Part shown: positions 37,923 through 47,262 of the stretch, one piece after another
Layout of the letters: each line of letters opens with the position of its first letter
How positions within the stretch are numbered: position 1 is the first letter of the stretch
Source of the DNA: Burkholderiales bacterium Ga0077544
Lineage (GTDB): Bacteria > Pseudomonadota > Gammaproteobacteria > Burkholderiales > Burkholderiaceae_D
DNA: 64,000 nt
Assembly (NCBI GenBank): GCA_001464355.1
Contig: LNEU01000026.1
Span: 310,001-374,000, forward strand
Reading direction: 5' to 3'
Notes under the pieces: generated by a model
Seen by the model: only the letters and a program-made list of their open reading frames with translations
Databases searched by the model: none
What the model was told of the DNA's origin: nothing
Translations under genes and position numbers: made by a program

Positions 37923-38068
37923 CGCTAATAATTAATTCAGGCGCACACTGTACACGTTGCGACACTACACTCTGTCCGGAAAAAAGATAAATAACCACAA
38001 CTACAGGCAATAACGCGTCATCGTGATATCCTGCGCACCCTAGCTCATCCATTGCTCGACTGCTGTTC

Positions 38069-38530
38069 ATGACGACTACAGAACCAACGCCTAACCCGTT
38101 TCAATCCGCCCGCACTCTGCTCAAGGAACTTCAGGAAAAATTCACCGTATTCGGCGAATTCCAACCTTTAGCTATCGGCATAGACAAGCAATTATTTGCT
38201 CAAATTCCTGAAGTCAGCCGGAAAACGCTGCGCACAGCGATGGGCATACATACCAATTCGCTGCGGTATTTGAAGGGAATGGAAAAAGCCACCGTGCGTT
38301 TTAATCTGGATGGCACACACGCGGATGAAGTCACCGACGTGCATCGTGCGCATGCAACCGCAACCTTGAAAGAGCGTTTTAAAAAGAACGCTGACCAACG
38401 CAAGGCGCAACGTCAGGTAGAAGAAACCCAACGCAAAGCGGAAGCAGCAAAAAAACAAGCCGAAGAAGCAGATCGCATGCGCGCTGAAAAACTCTGCCAG
38501 CTGGCAGAAAAATTCTCTCGCAAAAACTGA
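38069..38530 (+). CDS. ProQ/FinO-family RNA chaperone
   Basis: 153 residues. The ProQ/FinO domain occupies about 10-110 (PLAIGIDKQLFAQIP, SLRYLKGMEKATVRFNLDG), followed by a basic coiled-coil-like tail rich in Lys, Gln and Ala (about 112-153). These proteins bind structured sRNAs and mRNA 3' ends. No C-terminal SH3-like domain as in E. coli ProQ, so it is a short form. Confidence 0.92.
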   Translation: MTTTEPTPNPFQSARTLLKELQEKFTVFGEFQPLAIGIDKQLFAQIPEVSRKTLRTAMGIHTNSLRYLKGMEKATVRFNLDGTHADEVTDVHRAHATATLKERFKKNADQRKAQRQVEETQRKAEAAKKQAEEADRMRAEKLCQLAEKFSRKN

Positions 38531-38559
38531 TCAGCCATATATCCGCTTTTAAATCACCT

Positions 38560-38593
38560 TGTCGCTGGCGCGATACGTATCGCGCCAGCGACA
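38560..38593. repeat. 34-bp perfect palindrome between convergent genes
   Basis: TGTCGCTGGCGCGATAC followed directly by its exact complement in reverse (38560-38576 and 38577-38593). It lies 29 bases after the proQ-like stop and 11 bases before the end of the convergent TauE/SafE gene. As RNA it forms a very stable stem on both strands, but no T tract follows, so it differs from the other terminators here. Confidence 0.9.
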
Positions 38594-38604
38594 CAATCTA
38601 ATAC

Positions 38605-39399
38605 CTACCAATAAGTCCACAGCATCTTGGCTGCCAGCACATACAGCAGGCAGGCAAAAATGCGCTTCAATACCAGCACCGGCAAGCGGTGTGAAAGGCG
38701 TGCGCCGAACGGTGCGGTGACCACGCTACCGCAGACTATGCCGACCAGCGCAATCGTTGAAATAAAACCTACGGCATCAGATGGCAAGCCTGGGACGTTC
38801 CAGCCAGAGATGATGTAGCCTATTGTCCCCACCACCGCCAGCGGAATACCCATCATCGCGCCCGTGCCTATGGTTTTCTTCATAGGTACACCGCACCACA
38901 GCATGAATGGAATCGTCAGGAACGCACCACCCGCAGATACCAGCCCGGCGATAATACCGATCACAAGACCAACAAAGAATAACGGCCCTGCCGCCGGCAG
39001 AGTCCGCGCAGCTTTCGGTTTTTTATTCAACAGAATTTGGGTCGCGCCAAAGAACACGATCACAGAAAAACTCAGTGCCAAATGACGCTGCGGTATCCAG
39101 GCCGACACGGATGTCGCCAGCAAACTGCCGATCACCAAACCCGGCGTCATGCGCTTGACGATGTGGAAATCGACACCGTCGAATTTAAGATGCTCGCGCA
39201 CGCTGGATCCGGACGTGAATGCAATCGATGCCATGCATGTTGCCAATGCCATATGCACGATGTGATCAGGCGCAAAATGCTGCGCCGCGAACAGAGCCGC
39301 CATGACAGGCACCAGTGTCATGCCGCCACCGATACCAAGCAAGCCCGCCAGCACGCCGACAAAAGCGCCAGCGAGAACGTACGCACCAAACCACATCAT
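38605..39399 (-). CDS. TauE/SafE-family membrane transporter
   Basis: 264 residues, about eight membrane helices in two repeats (GAFVGVLAGLLGIGGGMTLVPV and GIIAGLVSAGGAFLTIPF, the paired glycine-rich motifs of the family). Members export sulfite, sulfoacetate or other organic anions. No sulfur gene is adjacent, so the substrate is open. Confidence 0.9.
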   Translation of the reverse strand: MMWFGAYVLAGAFVGVLAGLLGIGGGMTLVPVMAALFAAQHFAPDHIVHMALATCMASIAFTSGSSVREHLKFDGVDFHIVKRMTPGLVIGSLLATSVSAWIPQRHLALSFSVIVFFGATQILLNKKPKAARTLPAAGPLFFVGLVIGIIAGLVSAGGAFLTIPFMLWCGVPMKKTIGTGAMMGIPLAVVGTIGYIISGWNVPGLPSDAVGFISTIALVGIVCGSVVTAPFGARLSHRLPVLVLKRIFACLLYVLAAKMLWTYW

Positions 39400-39719
39400 G
39401 ATCGCACCTTGAGAAACAGGATCTTGTTGAAGAACTTGCTGACGATAACTTGCATGCGATTCGCCTTATTTTGACTTACTTGAATACTTACCTGGCCGAA
39501 CGCAATCGACTGCCAGCGCAAGCGACACTATACGTTAGCCACCATGAAATTTCCTGTGCTGGCTTGCGGGATGCCAGCCGAGCAAGCGAGCCCCAAACCC
39601 GCTAGACTAGCGCATGGAAATCCAGCTTGCCAGGATGCATATGCTGATTTTTCGTTAATACATTTCAGCCATCAACCAAACCGGATTTTTTTACCCAAAT
39701 ATCAACTGGCAGACCCTCT
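39400..39719. other. Divergent intergenic region, 320 bases
   Basis: Between the leftward TauE/SafE gene and the rightward MFS gene. Open frames here are short and have unnatural composition. No clear promoter or repeat was recognised. Confidence 0.4.
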
Positions 39720-40967
39720 TTGCAAGCAGCCTCACCAACACCTTTAGTAAAAAACGAACGCCTGTTCCTGCTGACGATCGCCGGCATACAATTTACGCAC
39801 ATTCTCGATTTCATGATCATGATGCCGCTCGGGCCGCAACTGATCCGGATTCTGCACATCGACACGCATCAGTTCGGCTTGTTATTGTCGTCCTATACGC
39901 TGACCGCTGCCGCCTCCAGTCTGCTGGCAGCGACTTATATCGACCGCTTTGACAGGCGCAAGCTGATGCTGACGCTGTACGCACTCTTCATCATTGCAAC
40001 CTTGTGCTGCGGCCTTGCACCTAACTACACGGCATTACTGATTGCGCGCGCACTGGCTGGTGCATTCGGCGGCATACTCGGCGCACTGGTGCAAACCATG
40101 GTGGCCGATGTGATTCCATTTGAAAGACGCGGCAAGGCAATGGGTACGGTAATGACAGCGTTCTCGATGTCGACAGTAGCAGGTGTTCCGCTGGGCTTGC
40201 TATTGGCATCAACCTTCGCCGACATCGGCTGGCGCGCACCATTCTTTTTCATTGTCTTGCTGGCATCTATCTTTTGGCTGATCGGATACAAACTGCTGCC
40301 AAATCTGACTGCACATATGCACGACAATCGAGTTGGCAATGTTTTTCAGCAGTTGTACGCGGTAGCAAAGGAGCCCAGCCATTTGACGGCATTCGTTTTC
40401 ATCGCCTTGTTGATGATGGCTGGCTTTACCGTGATCCCATACATCCCACTGTATCTGACCAGCAACGTCGGCATGACGGAATCATTCATCACCTTAGTCT
40501 ATCTATGCGGTGGCGCAGCGACCTTTTTTACTTCGCAATTAATCGGCAGAATGTCGGACAAACACGGCAAGCTGAAAATGTTCCGGCGCGTGGCGCTGGT
40601 GTCTTTCATTCCACTATTGATCACGACACATCTTGTACCGGTCGCCTGGTGGCTGGTACTGATTAATTCGACACTGTTCTTTATCCTGGTGCCGGGACGC
40701 ATGGTGCCGGGGATGGCAATGGTGAGCGCAGTTCCCGCATCACAGGTACGCGGCACGTTCATGAGCCTGATCTCTTCAGTGCAAATGTTGTCGTCTGGAG
40801 TAGCGACGCTGGTTGCCGGCTTGATTATCACCCGCACCCCTACCGGACAAATCGATCATTACGATACAGTCGGCTATATTGCCGTCGCATGTGGCGCGAT
40901 CACAATCTGGATTGCTCGACATTTGCGCATCGCTGGAAGCGTTACCAAGACTGACGAAGAAACCTAA
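39720..40967 (+). CDS. MFS transporter
   Basis: 415 residues with twelve predicted membrane helices. The inter-helix 2-3 loop motif is DRFDRRKLMLTLY, and the AraJ/arabinose-efflux-like subfamily pattern is seen in LLIARALAGAFGGILGALVQTMVADVIPFERRGKAMG. It probably exports a small molecule. The only in-frame initiator ahead of helix 1 is a TTG at 39720 with no strong ribosome binding site, so the start is uncertain. Confidence 0.88.
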   Translation: MQAASPTPLVKNERLFLLTIAGIQFTHILDFMIMMPLGPQLIRILHIDTHQFGLLLSSYTLTAAASSLLAATYIDRFDRRKLMLTLYALFIIATLCCGLAPNYTALLIARALAGAFGGILGALVQTMVADVIPFERRGKAMGTVMTAFSMSTVAGVPLGLLLASTFADIGWRAPFFFIVLLASIFWLIGYKLLPNLTAHMHDNRVGNVFQQLYAVAKEPSHLTAFVFIALLMMAGFTVIPYIPLYLTSNVGMTESFITLVYLCGGAATFFTSQLIGRMSDKHGKLKMFRRVALVSFIPLLITTHLVPVAWWLVLINSTLFFILVPGRMVPGMAMVSAVPASQVRGTFMSLISSVQMLSSGVATLVAGLIITRTPTGQIDHYDTVGYIAVACGAITIWIARHLRIAGSVTKTDEET

Positions 40968-40980
40968 GGTGCTCGCAGTC

Positions 40981-41649
40981 TCAGGTTTTGGCAGATGGTC
41001 GGCGTTTTTTAACTGCAGTTTTCGCTGGTGTTTCGGCAGAGTTGCCAGCTTTGTTCTGTTCTGCTTGGGTCTCTGACTTTGCTGCAGATTTCTTCGCGGC
41101 AGTAGATGAGGCCCGGGCCGATGTATCTTTCTTCTTTGTGGTCGACGAATCGTCTGCCATCACACTATTCACCGCTTGATTGAACTGTGTCTGCAATGCA
41201 GACCACCATGCGGCTGTTGCGTCTGCGGCAGCATTGACATTTAAATGATTGGTATCAACAGTCGCCGCAGGTTGTTGAGCAGGAGCCTCTGTTGGCCAAG
41301 CATTGCCGGCAGTACTCGACGCTGTGTTTGATGTACCGGCTGATGCTTTATTCGGCTTCATCTCTGCACCGAATGTCGCGCCCATTGCATGCAACGAAGC
41401 AATCGTTGCACTCTGCACTTCGAGCGCCTGTATCGTTCCGCGCAACATGTTCATGTTGACGTTCAGCCACGACTCGACTGCCTTCAGGTCGGCAATTTGC
41501 TTGTTGATTTCTTCCAGCGATAACATGGGCATGGGCATGCCGGGAATCCCTGTCGCCCCCTGCATGCCGCCCCACATGTTTTTGACGAACTCCATCGTAT
41601 CGGCCATCACGTCGAAACCTGGAAGATTAGGCATATTGGGTTGGGTCAT
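40981..41649 (-). CDS. PhaM-like polyhydroxyalkanoate granule regulator
   Basis: 222 residues. The N-terminal helical part (about 1-100: FVKNMWGG, LSLEEINKQIADLKAVESWLNVNMNML) matches PhaM, which activates PHA synthase and ties granules to the nucleoid. The C-terminal tail (about 165-222) is Lys/Ala-rich (STTKKKDTSARASSTAAKKSAAK), like histone H1-type DNA-binding tails. No phaC in the window. Confidence 0.85.
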   Translation of the reverse strand: MTQPNMPNLPGFDVMADTMEFVKNMWGGMQGATGIPGMPMPMLSLEEINKQIADLKAVESWLNVNMNMLRGTIQALEVQSATIASLHAMGATFGAEMKPNKASAGTSNTASSTAGNAWPTEAPAQQPAATVDTNHLNVNAAADATAAWWSALQTQFNQAVNSVMADDSSTTKKKDTSARASSTAAKKSAAKSETQAEQNKAGNSAETPAKTAVKKRRPSAKT

Positions 41650-41722
41650 GCTGCACCTCCGAAAAAAGGCAAGATGAAAAACCTAGCTTGTACATCTCAG
41701 CTTAGCAGAGAACGACCCTGCT

Positions 41723-42991
41723 TTAGTGTGTCGTTCTGCGCATCCGGCAACTGCTAGGCAAGGCCGTCTTTCCTGTGGGCAAATAAAGCTCGGTTTTGAA
41801 GCCATAACCGCTACCTTCATTATCGAAACGCAGACCGTCCGTCACCTGTTTACGCATGACAGAGACATACAAGGGTTGAATCAATTGATGATCGCCTGCC
41901 CGCATGGTCGCGTCATGAAACGCATTGCGATAGTGTGCGCCTTCCAGCGCTTGTGCCACCGCATCAGCATCGATCTTGCCGACTTTTTCAATCGCCGTGA
42001 CCAGCATTTCTATCATTACGTGCATACGCAACAGCAGGTAATCATCCTTGGCTTGAGGATAGCGTTGACGGAAGCCTTGATAAAACTGGTCACTGGGAGA
42101 TTGCATCGTACCCGCACCTGCGTTTGGATGCCATTCGGCGACTGCACGCACTTTATCCACGCCGGCGTCGCCTATCGCGGCTGGCGCGCCCAAACTGTTG
42201 CCGTAAAAAGTATAGAACTTGGCGTTCAAGCCAAACTCTTTGGCGGCCTTGACCAATAGCGTCAGGTCATTCCCCCAATTACCTGTGATGACGGTATCGG
42301 CACCACTCGCCTTGATCTTGGCAATGTAGGGAGCGAAATCCTTGACCTTGCCTATCGGATGCAACTCATCACCGACGATCAGCATGTCCGGCCGCTTGTG
42401 CGCTAATTGGCTGCGTGCCGTTTGCGCGACCATGCGACCGAAACTGTAATCCTGTCCTATCAGATAAACCCGCTGGGCACGCGTATCGCCTTTGATGACC
42501 TCGGTCAGCGCATGCATGCGCATATCGGCATTGGCATCGAAGCGGAAATGCCAGTAACTGCATTTTTCATTCGTCAAAGCCGGATCTACCGCGGAATAAT
42601 TCAAAAACAGAACCCTACTACCGGGTACGCGCTGATTGTGCCTTTCGACTGCTGCCACCAAAGCGCTGGCAATCGCAGAGCTGTTACCCTGCGCCATGAA
42701 GGCGATGTGTTTGTCGGTCAGGCGTTTGAATTCCATCAGGGATTCTTCGACACCTTGCTTGTTGTCGAATATCTCCAGCACCAGCGGATGCCTGCCGTCC
42801 GGCAATCTAACGCCACCGCGCGCATTGACAGTCGCTATCGCGAATTGCAGATTGCGCGCGACGGCCTCACCGGCGTTGGCGAAGGCGCCTGACATACCTT
42901 CTATCATCCCGATACGGATAGCTTCCGCAGAGTGCGCCAGGCTGCCGGCAAACCAGATTAACGCTGCGACCAGAATTTTTTTGCTTTGCAT
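41723..42991 (-). CDS. Branched-chain-type ABC substrate-binding protein
   Basis: 422 residues with a signal peptide (SKKILVAALIWFAGSLAHSAEA). The type I periplasmic binding fold of the LivJ/urea-amide family starts IRIGMIEGMSGAFANAGE. No permease or ATPase gene is adjacent, so it either serves a transporter encoded elsewhere or is a sensor. The ATG at 42991 is chosen; a GTG four codons upstream is possible. It is divergent from the DUF3108 pair, and a nine-C tract lies between. Confidence 0.88.
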   Translation of the reverse strand: MQSKKILVAALIWFAGSLAHSAEAIRIGMIEGMSGAFANAGEAVARNLQFAIATVNARGGVRLPDGRHPLVLEIFDNKQGVEESLMEFKRLTDKHIAFMAQGNSSAIASALVAAVERHNQRVPGSRVLFLNYSAVDPALTNEKCSYWHFRFDANADMRMHALTEVIKGDTRAQRVYLIGQDYSFGRMVAQTARSQLAHKRPDMLIVGDELHPIGKVKDFAPYIAKIKASGADTVITGNWGNDLTLLVKAAKEFGLNAKFYTFYGNSLGAPAAIGDAGVDKVRAVAEWHPNAGAGTMQSPSDQFYQGFRQRYPQAKDDYLLLRMHVMIEMLVTAIEKVGKIDADAVAQALEGAHYRNAFHDATMRAGDHQLIQPLYVSVMRKQVTDGLRFDNEGSGYGFKTELYLPTGKTALPSSCRMRRTTH

Positions 42992-43086
42992 AATCAAGAC
43001 CACTTTTTAAAGAAGGCATTTTACGCGGCGCCCCAGGCCCTCGCCTGCCCCCCCCCAACCGCCGATCTTGCGTTTACACTGCTGAT

Positions 43087-44175
43087 ATGACGATGGCCCG
43101 CCTCTCGCAAGCAACGCACTACAAACGCCAGCACATAACCGTGCGCTGCTTGTCGTTATTGATCGCGGCGGCGCTATTGCACTTGATCGCCATCAGCTGG
43201 TTAAGCGGAACAATCGTTTTCCCGGTGCCCTCATCGTCGGAAAATGCAAGCGTGATTGTCGCGACCTTCGAAGCGTCGCCACCCAAGCCAGTGATCACGG
43301 CAGTGTCTAAGCCAGGCAAACCCAAAACACCAAACAGCAAAACCGCACCGCGTGTCGCTAAAGCGCCTGCGCTGCAAGCTTCGAGTGCTGAGCCAGCATT
43401 CGCTACCGAGGTCGTCGCTCCGCAGCCCGAGACCTCTCTCGCAGACGTGCCCGCAGCACAAGAAAATACAATGCCTACAGATGCACAAACAGAATCGAAA
43501 ACGGTCGGCTACAACGTCGATTTACCACCCTCTGCCGATCTGAAATACGATGTACAAAAAATTCAGAAAGATGGTGCCCCCATGTATGGCAGCGGCACCA
43601 TCAGCTGGCATACCGACGGCAGCAAGTACACGGTGGATGGCGACTTTGGCGTGCTGTTTATTACCGCGCTGCGTTTTCAGAGCAGCGGCACCATCGAAGA
43701 CATGGGCATAGCGCCCGAACTGTATAGCGAAAAGCGTTTTCGCAAGGCAGAGACCAATACGCACTTCCATCGCGAACGCAATACAATCAGCTTTTCATCC
43801 TCGACTGCATCTTACCCGCGTACGGGTGGCGAACAGGACAGAGCCAGCATCGTGTGGCAACTGGCGGGCATAGGACGCGGCGATAGCGGAAAATTCATTG
43901 CAGGTTCCAGCATCGATCTATTTGTTGCCGGCACCCGCAATGCAGAAACCTGGCAGCTTCTGATCGTCGGACAGGAAGACATTCTGATAGACGGCATCAG
44001 CACACGCACCTGGCATGTAGCGCGCGCGCCGCGCGCCGGTTCACATGAACAAAAACTGGATATCTGGCTGGCGCCTGAGCAAAACTGGTATCCGGTGCGC
44101 TTGCGCTATACCGAAACCAATGGCGATTACCTGGACATGACGCTGACCAGCCTGAACGTTTCCGCAATACACTAG
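43087..44175 (+). CDS. DUF3108 protein with N-terminal membrane anchor and Pro/Lys/Ala linker
   Basis: 362 residues. A single N-terminal helix (about 22-45) is followed by a low-complexity region rich in Pro, Ala, Lys and Ser (about 55-140), TonB-like in composition, then a DUF3108 beta-domain (about 145-360). The domain repeats blocks of the next gene, for example GGEQDRASIVWQLAG. It should be anchored in the inner membrane with the domain in the periplasm. Function unknown. Forms a tandem pair with the gene 36 bases downstream. Confidence 0.82.
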   Translation: MTMARLSQATHYKRQHITVRCLSLLIAAALLHLIAISWLSGTIVFPVPSSSENASVIVATFEASPPKPVITAVSKPGKPKTPNSKTAPRVAKAPALQASSAEPAFATEVVAPQPETSLADVPAAQENTMPTDAQTESKTVGYNVDLPPSADLKYDVQKIQKDGAPMYGSGTISWHTDGSKYTVDGDFGVLFITALRFQSSGTIEDMGIAPELYSEKRFRKAETNTHFHRERNTISFSSSTASYPRTGGEQDRASIVWQLAGIGRGDSGKFIAGSSIDLFVAGTRNAETWQLLIVGQEDILIDGISTRTWHVARAPRAGSHEQKLDIWLAPEQNWYPVRLRYTETNGDYLDMTLTSLNVSAIH

Positions 44176-44211
44176 TCTGATCTTCTCAACCACATGATAT
44201 TTGGTGATTCA

Positions 44212-44982
44212 ATGAACCGCTTTGTTTCCACATCTTTGCTTTCCCGCTCCATGTTGAGCGCGCTGTTTGTCTTTGTCGCAAGTACTTCACATATCGCCGC
44301 TTTTGCTCAAACAAAAACCAAGGCAGCACTCAATCCGCCGCCCTCAGCTGCGCTGGACTACACCATTAATGCCAATCAAAAGGGCCTGCCCTTGACCGGC
44401 TCTGCCATTCTGCAGTGGACCAACAGCAAGGATAAGTACGCAATCAGCACGGAAACACGCGCCATGCTGCTCGGCAAAATTCTCGAAGCAAAAAGTGAAG
44501 GTGCAATCGATGCCTCTGGTTTGGCGCCGGCCACTTCAGTTGAAAAACGTTATCGCAAAGACGCGACCACTACGACCTTCAATCGTGAAACCCGCAACAT
44601 TACCTTCAGCGCATCCGATGCCAGCTACCCGCTCAAGGGTGGCGAACAAGACCGCAACAGCGTCGTGTGGCAGTTGGCAACGATGGCGCGCAGCCTGCCC
44701 GCCAAGTTCAAGCAGGGTGCCAGCATCCCTATGGTCGTTGCAGGACAAAAAGATGCAGATCCATGGACCTTCAAAGTCGGCAAGGCTGAAACCATCAAAA
44801 CGCCATTGGGCGATTTGAAAGCAGTCAAAGTCAGCAAGCTCATCAAGGATGGCGACCGGGAACAAAAGATCGATATCTGGTTTGCATCCAGCAAAGAGTG
44901 GTATCCGGTACGGATACGTTTTACCGAACCATCGGGTGACTTTATCGAACAAACCATTTCAAAAATCACGCCGCAATCCTGA
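44212..44982 (+). CDS. DUF3108 exported protein
   Basis: 256 residues: signal peptide (about 1-32, ending AAFAQ) then a DUF3108 beta-domain with the same landmarks as its neighbour (VEKRYRK, FSASDASYPLKGGEQDRNSVVWQLA, KIDIWFASSKEWYPVRIRF). Tandem paralogue lacking the linker. The start at 44212 gives the usual basic n-region. queC follows after about 80 bases. Confidence 0.85.
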   Translation: MNRFVSTSLLSRSMLSALFVFVASTSHIAAFAQTKTKAALNPPPSAALDYTINANQKGLPLTGSAILQWTNSKDKYAISTETRAMLLGKILEAKSEGAIDASGLAPATSVEKRYRKDATTTTFNRETRNITFSASDASYPLKGGEQDRNSVVWQLATMARSLPAKFKQGASIPMVVAGQKDADPWTFKVGKAETIKTPLGDLKAVKVSKLIKDGDREQKIDIWFASSKEWYPVRIRFTEPSGDFIEQTISKITPQS

Positions 44983-45062
44983 TCTGCAAAAGATAGCCGC
45001 GCCCTTACGCGCCGCAGTTACCCCCTATAATTCGGCTATCGATTTTGCTCGGCAAGGGAAAC

Positions 45063-45764
45063 ATGAACTCAGCAGATAGCGCACTGGTACTTTTCAGCGG
45101 CGGTCAGGACTCCACCACCTGTTTGGCATGGGCACTCGCGCGCTACAAGCGAGTGGAAACCATAGGCTTCGACTACGGCCAGCGCCATGCCATAGAGCTG
45201 ACGGTGCGCCCGACCGTACTGCACAAGCTGCACGGCTTTTCGCCAGAATGGAATAACAGACTCGGTGAAGACCATATGATTGATCTGTCGCTGATTTCAA
45301 AAATATCCGACACCGCCCTCACCAGCAATGTCGAGATCACGATGCTGGAAAATGGCTTGCCGAATACCTTCGTCCCCGGTCGCAATCTGTTGTTCATGAC
45401 AGTCGCGGCAACTGTCGCCTACCGACGGGATTTGAACGTGTTGGTGGGTGGCATGTGTGAAACAGATTTTTCCGGCTATCCCGATTGTCGCGATGACACG
45501 ATGAAAGCCTTGCAGGTCGCGCTCAATCTCGGCATGGCCACCAATCTGCAGGTAGCGACGCCCTTGATGTGGATAGACAAGGCAGAGACGTGGAAAATGG
45601 CACAGGACTTAGGCGGCACAGCTTTGGTCGATCTGATCCGCTCTGAAACGCATACCTGCTATCTAGGCGAAAGAGGCGCATTGCATGATTGGGGATATGG
45701 TTGCGGTACTTGCCCTGCATGTGCATTACGGGCACGCGGTTATGCGGATTTTATTCAGCAATAA
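45063..45764 (+). CDS. queC: 7-cyano-7-deazaguanine synthase
   Basis: Makes preQ0 from 7-carboxy-7-deazaguanine, ATP and ammonia, for queuosine in tRNA. 233 residues. PP-loop motif [16 protein letters not shown] (about 8-23), then a zinc-binding cysteine cluster [19 protein letters not shown] plus a downstream CxxC (CPAC). No other queuosine gene lies in the window. A strong bidirectional terminator follows. Confidence 0.96.
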   Translation: MNSADSALVLFSGGQDSTTCLAWALARYKRVETIGFDYGQRHAIELTVRPTVLHKLHGFSPEWNNRLGEDHMIDLSLISKISDTALTSNVEITMLENGLPNTFVPGRNLLFMTVAATVAYRRDLNVLVGGMCETDFSGYPDCRDDTMKALQVALNLGMATNLQVATPLMWIDKAETWKMAQDLGGTALVDLIRSETHTCYLGERGALHDWGYGCGTCPACALRARGYADFIQQ

Positions 45765-45861
45765 TTTGGCAGCAAAATATTGAGAATATCTGCAGAACAT
45801 CTGCTAGAGCATTTCAGCCGGGTAAAGAATCCGGTCGTCAAATAGATGACGCAAAAAAATC

Positions 45862-45900
45862 AAAGCCGTCTATCGAGCAAAGCGATAGACGGCTTTTTTA
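45862..45900. terminator. Bidirectional terminator after queC
   Basis: AAAGCCGTCTATCG/CGATAGACGGCTTT with a seven-base loop and flanking T tract, between queC and the convergent small exported protein gene. Confidence 0.93.
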
Positions 45901-45909
45901 TTTGCGGTT

Positions 45910-46356
45910 CTAGTACTGAGGACTCATTACAGGCGCTGGCTGATACTCGCTTCCCGCAGGCTGAGGTGCCGGCACGATGGTCCGCGTTTCACGAAGGACA
46001 CCGCCGCCATCTACACTGCCCGATACCGTACCCTCACCCTGGATACGACGAATACAGTCATCACGATCTGCCGGTGGCAAGACATTGCAGCGGGTTTGCG
46101 CGTTTTGAGATGAAATAGGACTCTCAGTCAAGTTGCCACGCTTGGCTTCGCCACGTGCCGCACCCGCTTCTTTCAGACAAGTTGCCCTGTCCTGTTGCGT
46201 TTGGCCGCTCAAGCAAGCCGCGCGCTCCTGCTTATAGCTGCCGCTTGCATCCGCAGCAATAGCGGCTGTCGAAGCAAGGCCCATGCTGCAGGCAAACAAA
46301 GACAGTGCCAGTACGTATTTATGTGTATTGCATGCATTATTTTGAATCAATAACAT
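45910..46356 (-). CDS. Small exported cysteine-containing protein
   Basis: 148 residues with a signal peptide (about 11-34, ending TAAIAADA). The mature part carries paired short motifs, RAACLSGQTQQDRATCLKEAGAA and later CNVLPPADRDDCIRRIQGEG, so four cysteines likely form two disulfides. The C-terminus is Pro-rich. I do not recognise a named family; similar proteins are seen in Burkholderiales as hypothetical exported proteins. Confidence 0.72.
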   Translation of the reverse strand: MLLIQNNACNTHKYVLALSLFACSMGLASTAAIAADASGSYKQERAACLSGQTQQDRATCLKEAGAARGEAKRGNLTESPISSQNAQTRCNVLPPADRDDCIRRIQGEGTVSGSVDGGGVLRETRTIVPAPQPAGSEYQPAPVMSPQY

Positions 46357-46610
46357 GTCAGTCTCCCGCTATATAAACCACCAGATTATGTGCATGCATA
46401 GCCCTTGTATGTGCGGTAACCGGCTTATCTTGAATCGAAATTGCTTGATGATGAACAAGATGCGCCACCACTCGCTACCAGCACCCCTTGTTGAAGTTAT
46501 TTCTGTGCACAATCATTTCATTCAATGACATACTTGCAATTCACATACCGATTACTGCATGCACTATCTTGTCGGCACACAGATCAAAATATTCTATTCA
46601 AAGAGACGCG

Positions 46611-47243
46611 ATGAATTCACCCAAACCGCCCCGCAAGCACTTCTCAATGTTGCGTGGCTTTCACCTCGCTGATTTCTTTACTCTCGGTAATGCAGCTTGC
46701 GGTGTCGCCGCAGTGTTTTTTGCGATGCTCTACATGAACAGCCAGTCGCTCACGCATTTTTATGCGGCCGCGGCAATGGCGCCGGCCGCCTTTATATTCG
46801 ATGTGCTGGATGGCAAGATTGCACGCTGGCGCCGCCAGCATTCGGCAATGGGACGCGAGCTGGATTCGCTGGCCGATGTAATTTCATTCGGGCTCGCACC
46901 GGTAACACTGGGCTTCGCTGCCGGATTGACGGGTGGTTGGGATTGGGTCGCGATGATTTATTTCGTTTGTTGCGGCGTGAGTCGTTTGGCACGTTATAAC
47001 GTCACTGCAGAAACCTTGTCCGAAGGCGCCGACAAAGTCGCTTACTTTGAAGGTACGCCGATCCCGACCAGCGTCGTGATTACCGGCATTCTGGCGTGGC
47101 TGGCATCGCAAGACCGCATCGGCAGCGCGATTTATGGCGACATCCTGATGCTGGGCCCTTGGGAATTTCATCCATTCGCGCTGTTATTCGTGCTGTCCGG
47201 CAGCTTGATGATCAGCAAGACCTTGCATATCCCGAAATTTTAA
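46611..47243 (+). CDS. pssA: CDP-diacylglycerol-serine O-phosphatidyltransferase
   Basis: First committed step to phosphatidylserine and phosphatidylethanolamine. 210 residues with several membrane helices. The CDP-alcohol phosphotransferase motif D-G-x2-A-R-x8-G-x3-D-x3-D is complete: DGKIAR...G...D...D in DVLDGKIARWRRQHSAMGRE plus the following residues. The start at 46611 is preferred to an open extension to 46488. Confidence 0.95.
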   Translation: MNSPKPPRKHFSMLRGFHLADFFTLGNAACGVAAVFFAMLYMNSQSLTHFYAAAAMAPAAFIFDVLDGKIARWRRQHSAMGRELDSLADVISFGLAPVTLGFAAGLTGGWDWVAMIYFVCCGVSRLARYNVTAETLSEGADKVAYFEGTPIPTSVVITGILAWLASQDRIGSAIYGDILMLGPWEFHPFALLFVLSGSLMISKTLHIPKF

Positions 47244-47262
47244 GCGCCTTAACGGCTCAGCC

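Noticed and set aside
39544-39747. 67-codon rightward frame before the MFS gene
   Set aside because: No ribosome binding site, overlaps the MFS start, no domain.
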